DNA of 5,016 bases from NCBI GenBank assembly GCA_905215395.1, contig CAJMQA010000260.1:1-5016 (forward strand), in the 5' to 3' direction. This document shows positions 1 to 5,016 of the stretch, piece after piece (positions within the stretch are counted from its first letter, which is position 1; each line of letters begins with the position of its first letter). This DNA is from an uncultured bacterium. GTDB lineage: Bacteria; Bacteroidota; Bacteroidia; Bacteroidales; Marinifilaceae. The position numbers and the translations under genes were made by a program. The notes beneath the pieces were generated by a model. The model saw only the letters and a program-made list of their open reading frames with translations. It ran no database searches and had not been told where the DNA came from.

Positions 1-1050
1 CCATTGGGCGGAAAGCCGCGTAACCTCAGTACGGTATTCCAGAAAACGCATCTCGATCCCGAAACGGCAACTGCTACGAGTGCAACCGGCCTCTTCGTGA
101 CGTATGGCGATAACGGCTGTGTTTTGTTCAATACGACGGACATGTCGGTGATGTTCGACCGCACGAATTTGCAGTATGGCGAAATGGAGGCGGACGAAGT
201 GCCTTATACGATGGTATCGTTTATAAATTCAAATTATTATTTATCCAATAAAGGTATATCTGCTGATAATACTTATGATGATCGGATGACTTCTGAATTT
301 GCTACGGGACAGTTTTCTTTTCCGAAAGAGGCAGGGGCAAGTAATTTAGTACAGCCTTTTAATGGCAGTGGTGTGTCGTATTGGAGTGAAACCGGACATC
401 GGCTGATGCGAACATCGATTGACTGGTTTGGCGGGGTAACTTGTTATGAAATCAATTATGAAGAGGATTATACCGGTCTGAGAATCGACTGGCAAAAAGC
501 GATTCCGGTAACTTCGGGATGGAATTATATCGATAAGGAGAATACCATTTGGTATATGTTCGATGTACCGGGCGAAGGACGTTATATGGTGATATTGAAA
601 GCGGTTTATGGGAAAAAAGCACATATAGAAGAAGTGCGTCTGCTGGAATCTTCACTGCATATTGCCAGGACGGAAATCATAGCCGGTTGGGGGCAGGATA
701 ATAACGTCATTTATTGTATCGATGATAATCGGTTGTACCGTTATTCCATGACGGAAAAGACGGAGGCTCCTTTGATGTTTGCCGGATTACCGAGTGGGAA
801 CATTACCTATTTGTCGAACCTCTTTTTCAGCAGGGAATTTGATTTCATGGTTGTCGGTGTTCAAGACGGAGACCAATACACTGTAGCGATGTATAAGTTT
901 GAAGGCGGTCAGCCTGTCGGCAACCCTGTCCATTCTTTTGCGGGAACGGGCGAGGTGAAAAAGGTTTGTTATGTTATTCCGTATAATAGTTCGTCTATTA
1001 ATAATGGTCCTTTCTCCAGCACTCCGACAGCACCCGAGTTTCCGTATTGA
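1..1050 (+). CDS. PKD-like family lipoprotein, 3' part (5' end outside window)
   Basis: This is the C-terminal 349 codons of a larger protein; the frame is open from the first base, so the true start lies to the left and the TTG at position 4 is not a credible start. The sequence is rich in aromatic, Gly, Asn and Asp residues in short beta-strand-like blocks (FVTYGDNGCVLFN near residues 32-44, NVIYCIDDNRLYRYS near 235-249, YTVAMYKFEGG near 295-305). The closing pattern FAGTGEVKKVCYV resembles the end of PKD-like family lipoproteins of Bacteroidetes. From family knowledge, these are surface lipoproteins encoded beside SusC/SusD pairs and thought to be accessory subunits of the outer-membrane uptake complex. 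The lipobox and PKD-like N-terminus are not visible here. A thioredoxin-fold gene follows 72 bases downstream on the same strand, as expected in such operons. GC content drops sharply near base 225. The gene's presence is certain; the family name is by resemblance only. Confidence 0.75.
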   Translation, partial: PLGGKPRNLSTVFQKTHLDPETATATSATGLFVTYGDNGCVLFNTTDMSVMFDRTNLQYGEMEADEVPYTMVSFINSNYYLSNKGISADNTYDDRMTSEFATGQFSFPKEAGASNLVQPFNGSGVSYWSETGHRLMRTSIDWFGGVTCYEINYEEDYTGLRIDWQKAIPVTSGWNYIDKENTIWYMFDVPGEGRYMVILKAVYGKKAHIEEVRLLESSLHIARTEIIAGWGQDNNVIYCIDDNRLYRYSMTEKTEAPLMFAGLPSGNITYLSNLFFSREFDFMVVGVQDGDQYTVAMYKFEGGQPVGNPVHSFAGTGEVKKVCYVIPYNSSSINNGPFSSTPTAPEFPY

Positions 1051-1070
1051 TGAGATTGATTTTATGTATA

Positions 1071-1112
1071 GTTATACCGGAGCGGCATTTATGGCTGCTG
1101 CTCCGGTATGGT
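1071..1112 (+). terminator. Intercistronic hairpin (attenuator or processing site)
   Basis: A perfect 10-bp inverted repeat, ATACCGGAGC (1074-1083) and GCTCCGGTAT (1100-1109), extends inward by four pairs (one G-U) to a loop at 1088-1095 and outward by three wobble pairs. The wobbles are G-U only when read on the + strand, so it is best folded in the RNA of the flanking genes. There is no U-run after it, so full termination is doubtful. It sits 20 bases after the lipoprotein stop and just before the thioredoxin-like gene, where it could lower readthrough or protect the upstream mRNA from 3' decay. Confidence 0.5.
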
Positions 1113-1122
1113 GGACAATTAA

Positions 1123-2289
1123 ATGTATGATAGAATGAAAAGAGTGATTTTGTTTATATGCCTGACTGCGCTGGTGTTGCCTTTGGTAGCGCAGATTGAT
1201 TTCCGCGAGGGCGGTTTTGCCAAAGCATTGGAGGCTGCCAAGGCGGAAAAGAAATTAGTATTCATGGACTGTTACACCAGTTGGTGCGGTCCCTGCAAAC
1301 TGATGGCTTCCAAAGAATTTGTACAGGCGAAGGCGGGAGATTATTTCAATCCCCGTTTCGTAGCGGTGAAAATAGACATGGAGAAAGGGGAAGGGATAGA
1401 GCTGCGGAAGCGGTATGACGTGAATGCTTATCCCACCTTGCTGATATTGAATGTCGAAGGAGAATTGCTGTGCCGTCACGCCGGTTATCTGAGTGTGGAC
1501 AAATTGATAGATTTTGCGGAGAATGGTGTAAAGGGCGGCGGTTTGACGGAAATGCATAAGCGCTATGCCGCGGGTGAACGCTCTGTAGAATTTATCCGCG
1601 ATTATTTGGCGCAGCTCGATGAGGCTGCCATGTCGGGCACGAAATATGCCGTTGCGGACGATTACTTGCAGGGCAAGACAGATGACGTATTTACGAATGC
1701 GGCTGTATATGCTGTTTTCCGGGATTATGCCCTTCCTGTCAATTCGGTATTTCAACAAGTATACGCTCGCAAGGCGGAACTGGCAGAACGATATGGCGAA
1801 AAAGCTGTCCGGGCATTAGACGGGCGCTGGGAAGCGTACGGCAGCCGCTACCTGAAACGGGAAGGCAAGAAAACTGTCGGATATGATGCTGCCGGCTTGG
1901 AAGCCTATTATGCCCTCATGAAAGAATGCCGGATACCGGAAGCGGAGGGCATTCGTGCCGCCGTGTTGTTGGACGGGGCCAGTGGTGCCCAGGAGTGGTC
2001 CGTATTGTTAGAGGCGTTGATCGTGTATAGCCGTTTCAGCCGCATGGTAGAAGACCGCCTGTATTATGCCTGTTCCTCGCTGTTTTACGGACAGGGAGAG
2101 AGAGGGATGGAGCATACCGGTGAGCGTAAAAAGTTTGCTGCGCTCCTGAAAGAACGCGTGAAAGCGTTGAAAGGTAAAAAAGATACTTCCGGCAGAACGA
2201 TGACGGTGGGTGGCAAAACGATGCCTATCCTGGAATATTATTGCCAGTCGTACGAAAAGATGCTAGAGGAATTAAAGGGAACGTTTTGA
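1123..2289 (+). CDS. Secreted thioredoxin-fold protein with C-terminal helical domain
   Basis: This is a 388-residue protein predicted to act in the periplasm as a thiol-disulfide oxidoreductase; its substrate is unknown. The N-terminus carries a cleavable signal peptide with a hydrophobic core (VILFICLTALVLPL) and a likely signal peptidase I site after LVA near residue 23. The thioredoxin domain spans about residues 27-135. It has the redox motif WCGPC at residues 54-58 (both cysteines present) and the cis-proline in AYPT (P104). Residues 140-388 are Lys/Glu/Ala/Tyr-rich, look helical and match nothing I can name; they make the protein far longer than plain thioredoxin (about 105 residues). 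A second ATG at 1135 gives a more typical MKR signal-peptide start, so the real start may be there; neither has a good Shine-Dalgarno, though GGTGG lies 8 bases before 1123. It follows the PKD-like gene and is probably the last gene of that operon. Fold very sure; biological role inferred. Confidence 0.9.
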   Translation: MYDRMKRVILFICLTALVLPLVAQIDFREGGFAKALEAAKAEKKLVFMDCYTSWCGPCKLMASKEFVQAKAGDYFNPRFVAVKIDMEKGEGIELRKRYDVNAYPTLLILNVEGELLCRHAGYLSVDKLIDFAENGVKGGGLTEMHKRYAAGERSVEFIRDYLAQLDEAAMSGTKYAVADDYLQGKTDDVFTNAAVYAVFRDYALPVNSVFQQVYARKAELAERYGEKAVRALDGRWEAYGSRYLKREGKKTVGYDAAGLEAYYALMKECRIPEAEGIRAAVLLDGASGAQEWSVLLEALIVYSRFSRMVEDRLYYACSSLFYGQGERGMEHTGERKKFAALLKERVKALKGKKDTSGRTMTVGGKTMPILEYYCQSYEKMLEELKGTF

Positions 2290-2312
2290 TGTAAAATGAG
2301 GGGGACACACTA

Positions 2313-2356
2313 AAACCTTCCCTGAGAGTTAGATAAAAATTTTCGGGGAAGAGTTT
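2313..2356 (+). terminator. Hairpin terminator after the thioredoxin-like gene
   Basis: Bases 2317-2330 pair with 2338-2351 over 14 bp around a 7-base loop (AGATAAA). The core is CTTCCC/GGGAAG and three pairs are G-U on the + strand. Past a single bulged A (2352), AAAC (2313-2316) pairs with GTTT (2353-2356). It starts 24 bases after the thioredoxin-like stop codon and is followed by AT-rich sequence containing TTTT, though not by an immediate long U-run. The wobbles would become A-C mismatches on the other strand, so it works for rightward transcripts. It likely ends the left operon. Confidence 0.6.
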
Positions 2357-2571
2357 GAATATATTTTCTATTATGTGTTGTTAAATTGATATAATTGTAT
2401 TTGATGTGTATGTTAATTTCCTCTTTTTCAAGGATGTTTGCAATTCTATTCATTACTGAAATTTTTAAGTCCGTACCGTTTTTTGAATACTTCCAGGTAA
2501 GGGATCATGAGGGCTGCTGATAGATACCGAAGTGTGTGAAGGTTGCTGGAGAAACTGCAAAAAAGTAAAAA
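2357..2571. other. Non-coding AT-rich spacer
   Basis: I see no convincing gene, RNA gene, repeat or full promoter here. The site TGTATTTG (2396-2403) is one base off the Bacteroidetes -7 element but has no TTTG at the right distance upstream. A 47-codon minus-strand open frame (2310-2453) overlaps the hairpin of the left operon and has no recognisable content. The stretch from about 2430 to 2517 can be read on the + strand as 28 codons from ATG 2434, also without recognisable content. Confidence 0.5.
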
Positions 2572-3033
2572 ATAGAAAACGGGAATTAGTTAGCCTGCTT
2601 GCTTATGATATTTTGTTTACTCTTTGGATGTAATCAGGATAATAAGCCGGTTATGCCGTTGGAATCGGTTTTAAGTATCCCGGCTAATACTGTATAAGTG
2701 GAATCTTTTGTCGAGAATAATAATTATCTGGATGTAGATGTCGATCAATTATCTCAGGCAATATGTTCCCGTTCCAGGAATAGTATTGATACAACTGCCA
2801 TAGGCAAAATGCGGGCTGCTTTATCGTTTTTATAGTCGTGTAAAATGGTAGACGGAAAATACGTTTGCGACTTAAAAAATGCAGAGGAAATCAATATTTC
2901 AGAAAGACTTTATGAAGCTATTTTAAATAATCTGAATGAAATGAATACTTGGATCGAACAGTCGAAAACGAGTGGCAAAGAAGTTATGATACAAGAAGTA
3001 AATGAAGAATATTTGAATTCATTGTTGGAATAA
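2572..3033 (+). pseudogene. Decayed small lipoprotein gene with three in-frame stops
   Basis: One frame runs from about 2572 to a terminal TAA at 3031-3033 without any frameshift, interrupted by TAG 2587, TAA 2695 and TAG 2833. Read through the stops, it begins with a hydrophobic stretch ending in a lipobox-like cysteine (FCLLFGC, Cys codon 2629-2631). A polar, acidic region follows (QDNKPVMPLESV, then NNNYLDVDVDQLSQ) and then a helical C-terminal part with two cysteines (SCKMVDGKYVC). This order is that of a small secreted lipoprotein of roughly 150 residues. The start is inferred: ATA at 2572 may be a lost ATG, and ATG 2605 begins inside the signal peptide. Mixed TAA and TAG stops argue against codon reassignment. 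A strong + strand hairpin follows 38 bases after the end, suggesting a once-functional gene. I do not recognise the family, and no function is proposed. Confidence 0.6.
2845..3033 (+). CDS. Surviving 62-codon open frame at the 3' end of the lipoprotein remnant
   Basis: This is the last intact piece of the decayed gene above: 62 residues from ATG 2845, after the third stop at 2833. It is acidic and helical (NAEEINISERLYEAILNNL), with no signal peptide, membrane segment or known motif. There is no Shine-Dalgarno before ATG 2845. An automatic annotator may call it a hypothetical protein. Because its frame continues upstream through the stops into coding-like sequence, it is better read as a C-terminal fragment; translation as a separate small protein is possible but unsupported. 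Confidence 0.3.
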   Translation: MVDGKYVCDLKNAEEINISERLYEAILNNLNEMNTWIEQSKTSGKEVMIQEVNEEYLNSLLE

Positions 3034-3071
3034 TACAAATAAAATTTAAAGCAAGACTAAAGTCGGCAGAT

Positions 3072-3112
3072 TACAGGCTTGTTTTCTGAATGGAACAGAA
3101 GGCAAGCCTGTA
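3072..3112 (+). terminator. 17-bp hairpin between convergent genes
   Basis: TACAGGCTTG (3072-3081) and CAAGCCTGTA (3103-3112) are a perfect inverted repeat. The stem continues inward with TTTTCTG (3082-3088) against CAGAAGG (3096-3102), giving 17 pairs with two U-G wobbles and a 7-base loop (AATGGAA). It lies 38 bases after the end of the lipoprotein remnant and 35 bases beyond the stop of the minus-strand NYN gene, the usual place for a terminator shared by convergent genes. The wobbles favour the + strand transcript. No clear U-run follows on either strand, so efficiency is uncertain. Confidence 0.6.
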
Positions 3113-3147
3113 TACAACAATCTATGAGGTATTTTATAGACTTTGAA

Positions 3148-4026
3148 TTATTTTTTGCGGGGTTTATAGGCGAAAATATAGGCGGTACCCTTACCCTTGT
3201 ATTTTGTGGTTTCGAATTTGTCGGAAATGGATTCGATCAATTCGGGTAATTTGGTGAAACCGTAAGTGCGGACATCAAAATCCGGTTTTAGTCTTTTCAG
3301 GTATTGCCCTGCCCCTGAAACATTCACATAGCCGGTCTCGTCGTGATACAGTTCCCAGGCTTTGAGTAATAATTCAATGACCGGATTTACCGATGCATTG
3401 TTGTCTGAATTATCTTCCTGTGTAACAGCAGTTGTTGATTTTTCTGTTGTGGTAGTCTTATTGGCTGTACTTTTCTTTCGCCCTTTTGTGGCCTTGGGCT
3501 TTTCTGTTGATGACTTATCGGAAGAAGTCGTATCAGGCTGTTGGTTAAAGTTTTCTTTATGATTGGAACTGGCAAGAGATAGTTTCTCTAAGTTTTCTGT
3601 CAAAATAAAATCATCGCATGCATTTCTGAAAGATATGGGTGTTTTGTTTTCTCCCACACCGAAAACAAAAATTTCGGACTGTTTCAGCCGGTTTGCCAAT
3701 GAGGTGAAATCACTGTCACTCGTGACCAGTACAAATGCATCAAATTTATTGGTATACAATAAATCCATCGCGTCGATAATCATTTTTGCATCGGAAGAAT
3801 TTTTGCCTGTCGTGTAAGAAAATTGCTGCTCGGGCTGAATGGCAAGAGTGTTCAATACATCTTTCCAGTTTTTTAGAACATCTTTCGACCAATCCCCATA
3901 AGCCCGTTTGACAATGATGTGCCCGTGAGCGGATATTTCGTCCAGAATAGCCCTGATCTTTGAATACTGAGCATTTTCAGCATCGATCAGAACGGCGATC
4001 TTTTTTAATTCGTCAATATTTACCAT
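3148..4026 (-). CDS. NYN (PIN-like) nuclease-domain protein with C-terminal OST-HTH/LOTUS domain
   Basis: This is a 292-residue cytoplasmic protein, predicted to cut or process RNA. Residues about 9-145 form an NYN domain of the LabA/MARF1-like PIN superfamily. Acidic metal-binding candidates are D15 and N18 in VLIDAEN, D79 in KNSSDAKM with D85 and D88 after it, and D104/D106 in LVTSDSDF; all are present, so the active site looks intact. Residues about 148-203 are a Ser/Thr/Lys/Asn-rich, probably disordered linker with basic KGRKK. Residues about 204-292 (NPVIELLLKAW to AYIFAYKP) fit an OST-HTH/LOTUS domain, a winged-helix RNA-binding module. The start at 4026 is chosen because MVNIDELKKIAVLIDAEN is the natural beginning of the fold and a promoter lies just upstream at 4054-4084; the frame is open to 4149, but those 41 codons would overlap the promoter. 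It stands alone, convergent with the lipoprotein remnant. The domain call is strong; the RNA target is unknown. Confidence 0.88.
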   Translation of the reverse strand: MVNIDELKKIAVLIDAENAQYSKIRAILDEISAHGHIIVKRAYGDWSKDVLKNWKDVLNTLAIQPEQQFSYTTGKNSSDAKMIIDAMDLLYTNKFDAFVLVTSDSDFTSLANRLKQSEIFVFGVGENKTPISFRNACDDFILTENLEKLSLASSNHKENFNQQPDTTSSDKSSTEKPKATKGRKKSTANKTTTTEKSTTAVTQEDNSDNNASVNPVIELLLKAWELYHDETGYVNVSGAGQYLKRLKPDFDVRTYGFTKLPELIESISDKFETTKYKGKGTAYIFAYKPRKK

Positions 4027-4053
4027 TTGTAATTTATCGGTTTTTACTATAAA

Positions 4054-4084
4054 CAAATATAGGTAATTAAAACGAAATAACAAC
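4054..4084 (-). promoter_or_regulatory. Bacteroidetes-type promoter of the NYN-LOTUS gene
   Basis: On the minus strand, TATATTTG (4061-4054) is an exact match to the -7 consensus TAnnTTTG. GTTG (4084-4081) lies 19 bases upstream, matching three of four bases of the -33 element TTTG at the expected spacing. Transcription would start near 4047-4049, leaving a leader of about 20 A/T-rich bases before ATG 4026. This supports the shorter gene start. Confidence 0.6.
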
Positions 4085-4142
4085 AGCATGGTCTGTAGAT
4101 GGAGGCAGGTCTTATCGGGTAGATATGCGTATGGATTCGTAA

Positions 4143-4170
4143 GAATCATTTCCGAGACTGATTCCTTTTT
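4143..4170. terminator. Small hairpin with flanking T-run
   Basis: GAATCA (4143-4148) and TGATTC (4159-4164) form a 6-bp stem with a 10-base loop, followed on the + strand by CTTTTT (4165-4170). GATTC at 4134-4138 can alternatively pair with GAATC at 4143-4147. The hairpin is ten bases beyond the stop of the minus-strand remnant at 4174-4377 and may be its terminator. The T-run points the other way, where no upstream gene is seen. The stem is short and AT-rich, so support is weak. Confidence 0.3.
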
Positions 4171-4173
4171 AGG

Positions 4174-4377
4174 TCAGATTACTTCTTTTGATGACTTTGA
4201 TTGTATTGCCTTTTTCCTGTTTATGTATTGGTGAACTTCAATAAGCTTGCTTTCCAGGGTGGTGGAGAATACTTTACCGGTAAAATGGCCTCCTCTCAGA
4301 TCGCGGAAATTTTTAATACATCCGGATGTACCTGAACTGTCATCGGAAAAATATCGGAATTTAATCTTAAATTTGCC
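4174..4377 (-). pseudogene. Possible gene remnant, C-terminal fragment of unknown protein
   Basis: On the minus strand, 67 codons run from GGC (4377-4375) to a TGA (4176-4174), and the same frame stays open for at least 20 more codons upstream without any ATG, GTG or TTG start. The translation has balanced, coding-like composition (KFKIKFRYFSDD, then IKNFRDLRGGHFTGKVF, then a basic tail INRKKAIQSKSSKEV). An ATG overlaps in another frame at 4379-4377, so a one-base indel near the start could have disabled a short gene. The opening KIKFR with Ser/Gly-rich residues faintly recalls the arm-type DNA-binding start of Bacteroidetes tyrosine recombinases, but this is too weak for a call. A hairpin lies just past the stop. 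It could also be a chance open frame. Confidence 0.3.
4368..4375 (+). promoter_or_regulatory. Candidate -7 element for the fucosidase gene
   Basis: TAAATTTG matches the Bacteroidetes -7 consensus TAnnTTTG exactly and lies 59 bases before the fucosidase start, giving a leader of about 53 bases. No TTTG-like -33 element is found 19-21 bases upstream, so the site may need an activator or be a chance match in AT-rich sequence. Confidence 0.35.
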
Positions 4378-4434
4378 ATAACCTTTACATATTATGGAGC
4401 AGCAATGGTTTAAGTAAGCAAATAAAAGATGACC

Positions 4435-5016
4435 ATGAGAAGCGTATTGTTTTTAATTCTCTTTCTTTGTCCGGGGGGGGTAAGTTATGCCCAGCAGGGT
4501 TTTGTGCATCAGCGTTCTTCGGATTATGTGTGGCCTGAGGATTCATTGGTTCTGGAAAAACTTGATCGGTGGCAGGACTTGAAGTTCGGGGTATTATTGC
4601 ATTGGGGATTGTATTCCGTGCCGGGAATAGTGGAGTCGTGGTCTATTTGTTCGGAAGATGAAGACTGGATACCGAGAGACAGTACGGTGGAGTACGAGGC
4701 TTATAAAAAATGGTATTGGGGATTGATCGACCGTTTTAATCCTCAGCAGTTTAATCCCGGGCAATGGGCGGAAGTTGCCGGAAGGGCCGGGATGAAATAT
4801 ATGGTATTTACGACAAAGCATCATGACGGATTCAATCTGTTCGATACAAAGCAGACCGATTTTTCCATTGCTCACGGGGCATTCAGGAATCATCCCAGGA
4901 AGGATGTTGCCAGATATGTATTTGAGGCTTTCCGCGAACGGAATTTTATGATCGGGGCCTATTTTTCGAAACCCGACTGGCATTCGGAATATTATTGGTG
5001 GCCGCGTTATGCAACC
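4435..5016 (+). CDS. GH29 alpha-L-fucosidase, secreted, N-terminal part (3' end outside window)
   Basis: This enzyme hydrolyses terminal alpha-L-fucose from glycans, by family a retaining glycosidase. The visible 194 codons start with a signal peptide (hydrophobic VLFLILFL, predicted signal peptidase I site after SYA at residue 19), so it is exported to the periplasm or beyond. The catalytic barrel begins near residue 45. FGVLLHWGLYS (residues 51-61) holds the conserved His-Trp-Gly of the fucose pocket, and TTKHHDGF (126-133) is the typical GH29 signature. YFSKPDWHSEYYWW follows at residues 176-189. The nucleophile Asp and the acid/base lie further on, outside the window, so catalytic integrity cannot be judged. 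ATG 4429 is in frame two codons earlier; 4435 is preferred because the A-rich AAAAG then lies 6 bases upstream, and an in-frame TAA at 4423 excludes longer forms. Eight consecutive G sit within the signal-peptide codons. It starts a separate unit from the genes to the left. Confidence 0.93.
   Translation, partial: MRSVLFLILFLCPGGVSYAQQGFVHQRSSDYVWPEDSLVLEKLDRWQDLKFGVLLHWGLYSVPGIVESWSICSEDEDWIPRDSTVEYEAYKKWYWGLIDRFNPQQFNPGQWAEVAGRAGMKYMVFTTKHHDGFNLFDTKQTDFSIAHGAFRNHPRKDVARYVFEAFRERNFMIGAYFSKPDWHSEYYWWPRYAT
4473..4480 (+). repeat. Run of eight G in the fucosidase signal-peptide region
   Basis: Eight consecutive G form Pro-Gly-Gly-Val codons 13-16 of the fucosidase, between the hydrophobic core and the cleavage site. 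As written the frame is intact into the GH29 domain. Gain or loss of one G would break it near residue 15. Such tracts are prone to slippage, and also to sequencing error. Confidence 0.8.

Noticed and set aside
346..655. Two antisense open frames (92 and 67 codons) inside the PKD-like gene
   Set aside because: They lie wholly within a clear coding region on the other strand, have odd composition and no recognisable motif.
1255..1819. Antisense 167-codon frame and a + strand 66-codon frame inside the thioredoxin-like gene
   Set aside because: Both overlap the thioredoxin domain or its helical extension in another frame, with no domain or signal of their own.
2310..2504. 65-codon minus-strand open stretch (47 codons from ATG 2453)
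   Set aside because: Its composition is loosely protein-like, but it runs through the + strand terminator hairpin, has no promoter or motif, and a frame this long is expected by chance in AT-rich spacer.
2572..3033. Stop-codon recoding (suppressor or phage-type code) rather than a pseudogene
   Set aside because: Both TAG and TAA interrupt the frame, while neighbouring genes end normally at TGA and TAA; simple decay is the better explanation.
3121..3140. 5-bp inverted repeat TCTAT/ATAGA beyond the NYN gene stop
   Set aside because: It is too short and AT-rich to be a meaningful hairpin next to the 17-bp stem at 3072-3112.
3540..3590. Bacteroidetes O-glycosylation motif (Asp-Thr-Thr) in the NYN protein linker
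   Set aside because: That modification acts on exported proteins, and this protein has no signal peptide, so the match is taken as chance.
3362..3817. Open frames on both strands overlapping the NYN-LOTUS gene
   Set aside because: They are shadow frames of the low-complexity linker and NYN domain; their repetitive composition reflects that linker.
4594..4983. Antisense 129-codon frame inside the fucosidase
   Set aside because: The + strand carries unmistakable GH29 motifs throughout; the antisense product has no recognisable features.

Overview
The window looks like chromosome from a gut-type member of the Bacteroidales. Several things point there. The first two genes are of kinds found as accessory genes of SusC/SusD-type outer-membrane uptake loci. 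The genes have A-rich leaders without a clear Shine-Dalgarno sequence. Two sites match the Bacteroidetes -7 promoter element (TAnnTTTG). The window ends in a secreted GH29 alpha-L-fucosidase.

Layout. Positions 1-1050 hold the 3' part of a PKD-like-family surface lipoprotein gene. After 72 bases containing a strong hairpin comes a secreted thioredoxin-fold protein (1123-2289), probably the last gene of the same operon, closed by a long hairpin at 2313-2356. Positions 2357-2571 show nothing convincing. Positions 2572-3033 hold a decayed small lipoprotein gene: one reading frame runs through without a frameshift but is cut by three stop codons (2587 TAG, 2695 TAA, 2833 TAG). A 17-bp hairpin at 3072-3112 separates it from the convergent minus-strand gene 3148-4026, a cytoplasmic protein with an N-terminal NYN (PIN-like) nuclease domain, a low-complexity linker and a C-terminal OST-HTH/LOTUS-like domain. 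That gene has its own promoter at 4054-4084. Positions 4085-4434 hold a possible minus-strand gene remnant (4174-4377), a small hairpin next to it, and a -7-like element facing right. The GH29 fucosidase starts at 4435 and runs off the right edge.

How the genes fit together. The left pair belongs to envelope nutrient uptake: the lipoprotein probably sits on the outer-membrane transporter, and the thioredoxin-like protein acts in the periplasm. The fucosidase begins a separate transcription unit that releases fucose from glycans. Between them lies a stretch of gene decay around a stand-alone predicted RNA-processing protein, which fits a region of turnover between two nutrient-use loci. I see no complete mobile element, CRISPR array, tRNA or rRNA. 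The most unusual items are the three-stop lipoprotein pseudogene, the NYN-LOTUS gene, and a run of eight G in the fucosidase signal-peptide region. I do not see convincing evidence of a wholly new multi-gene system.
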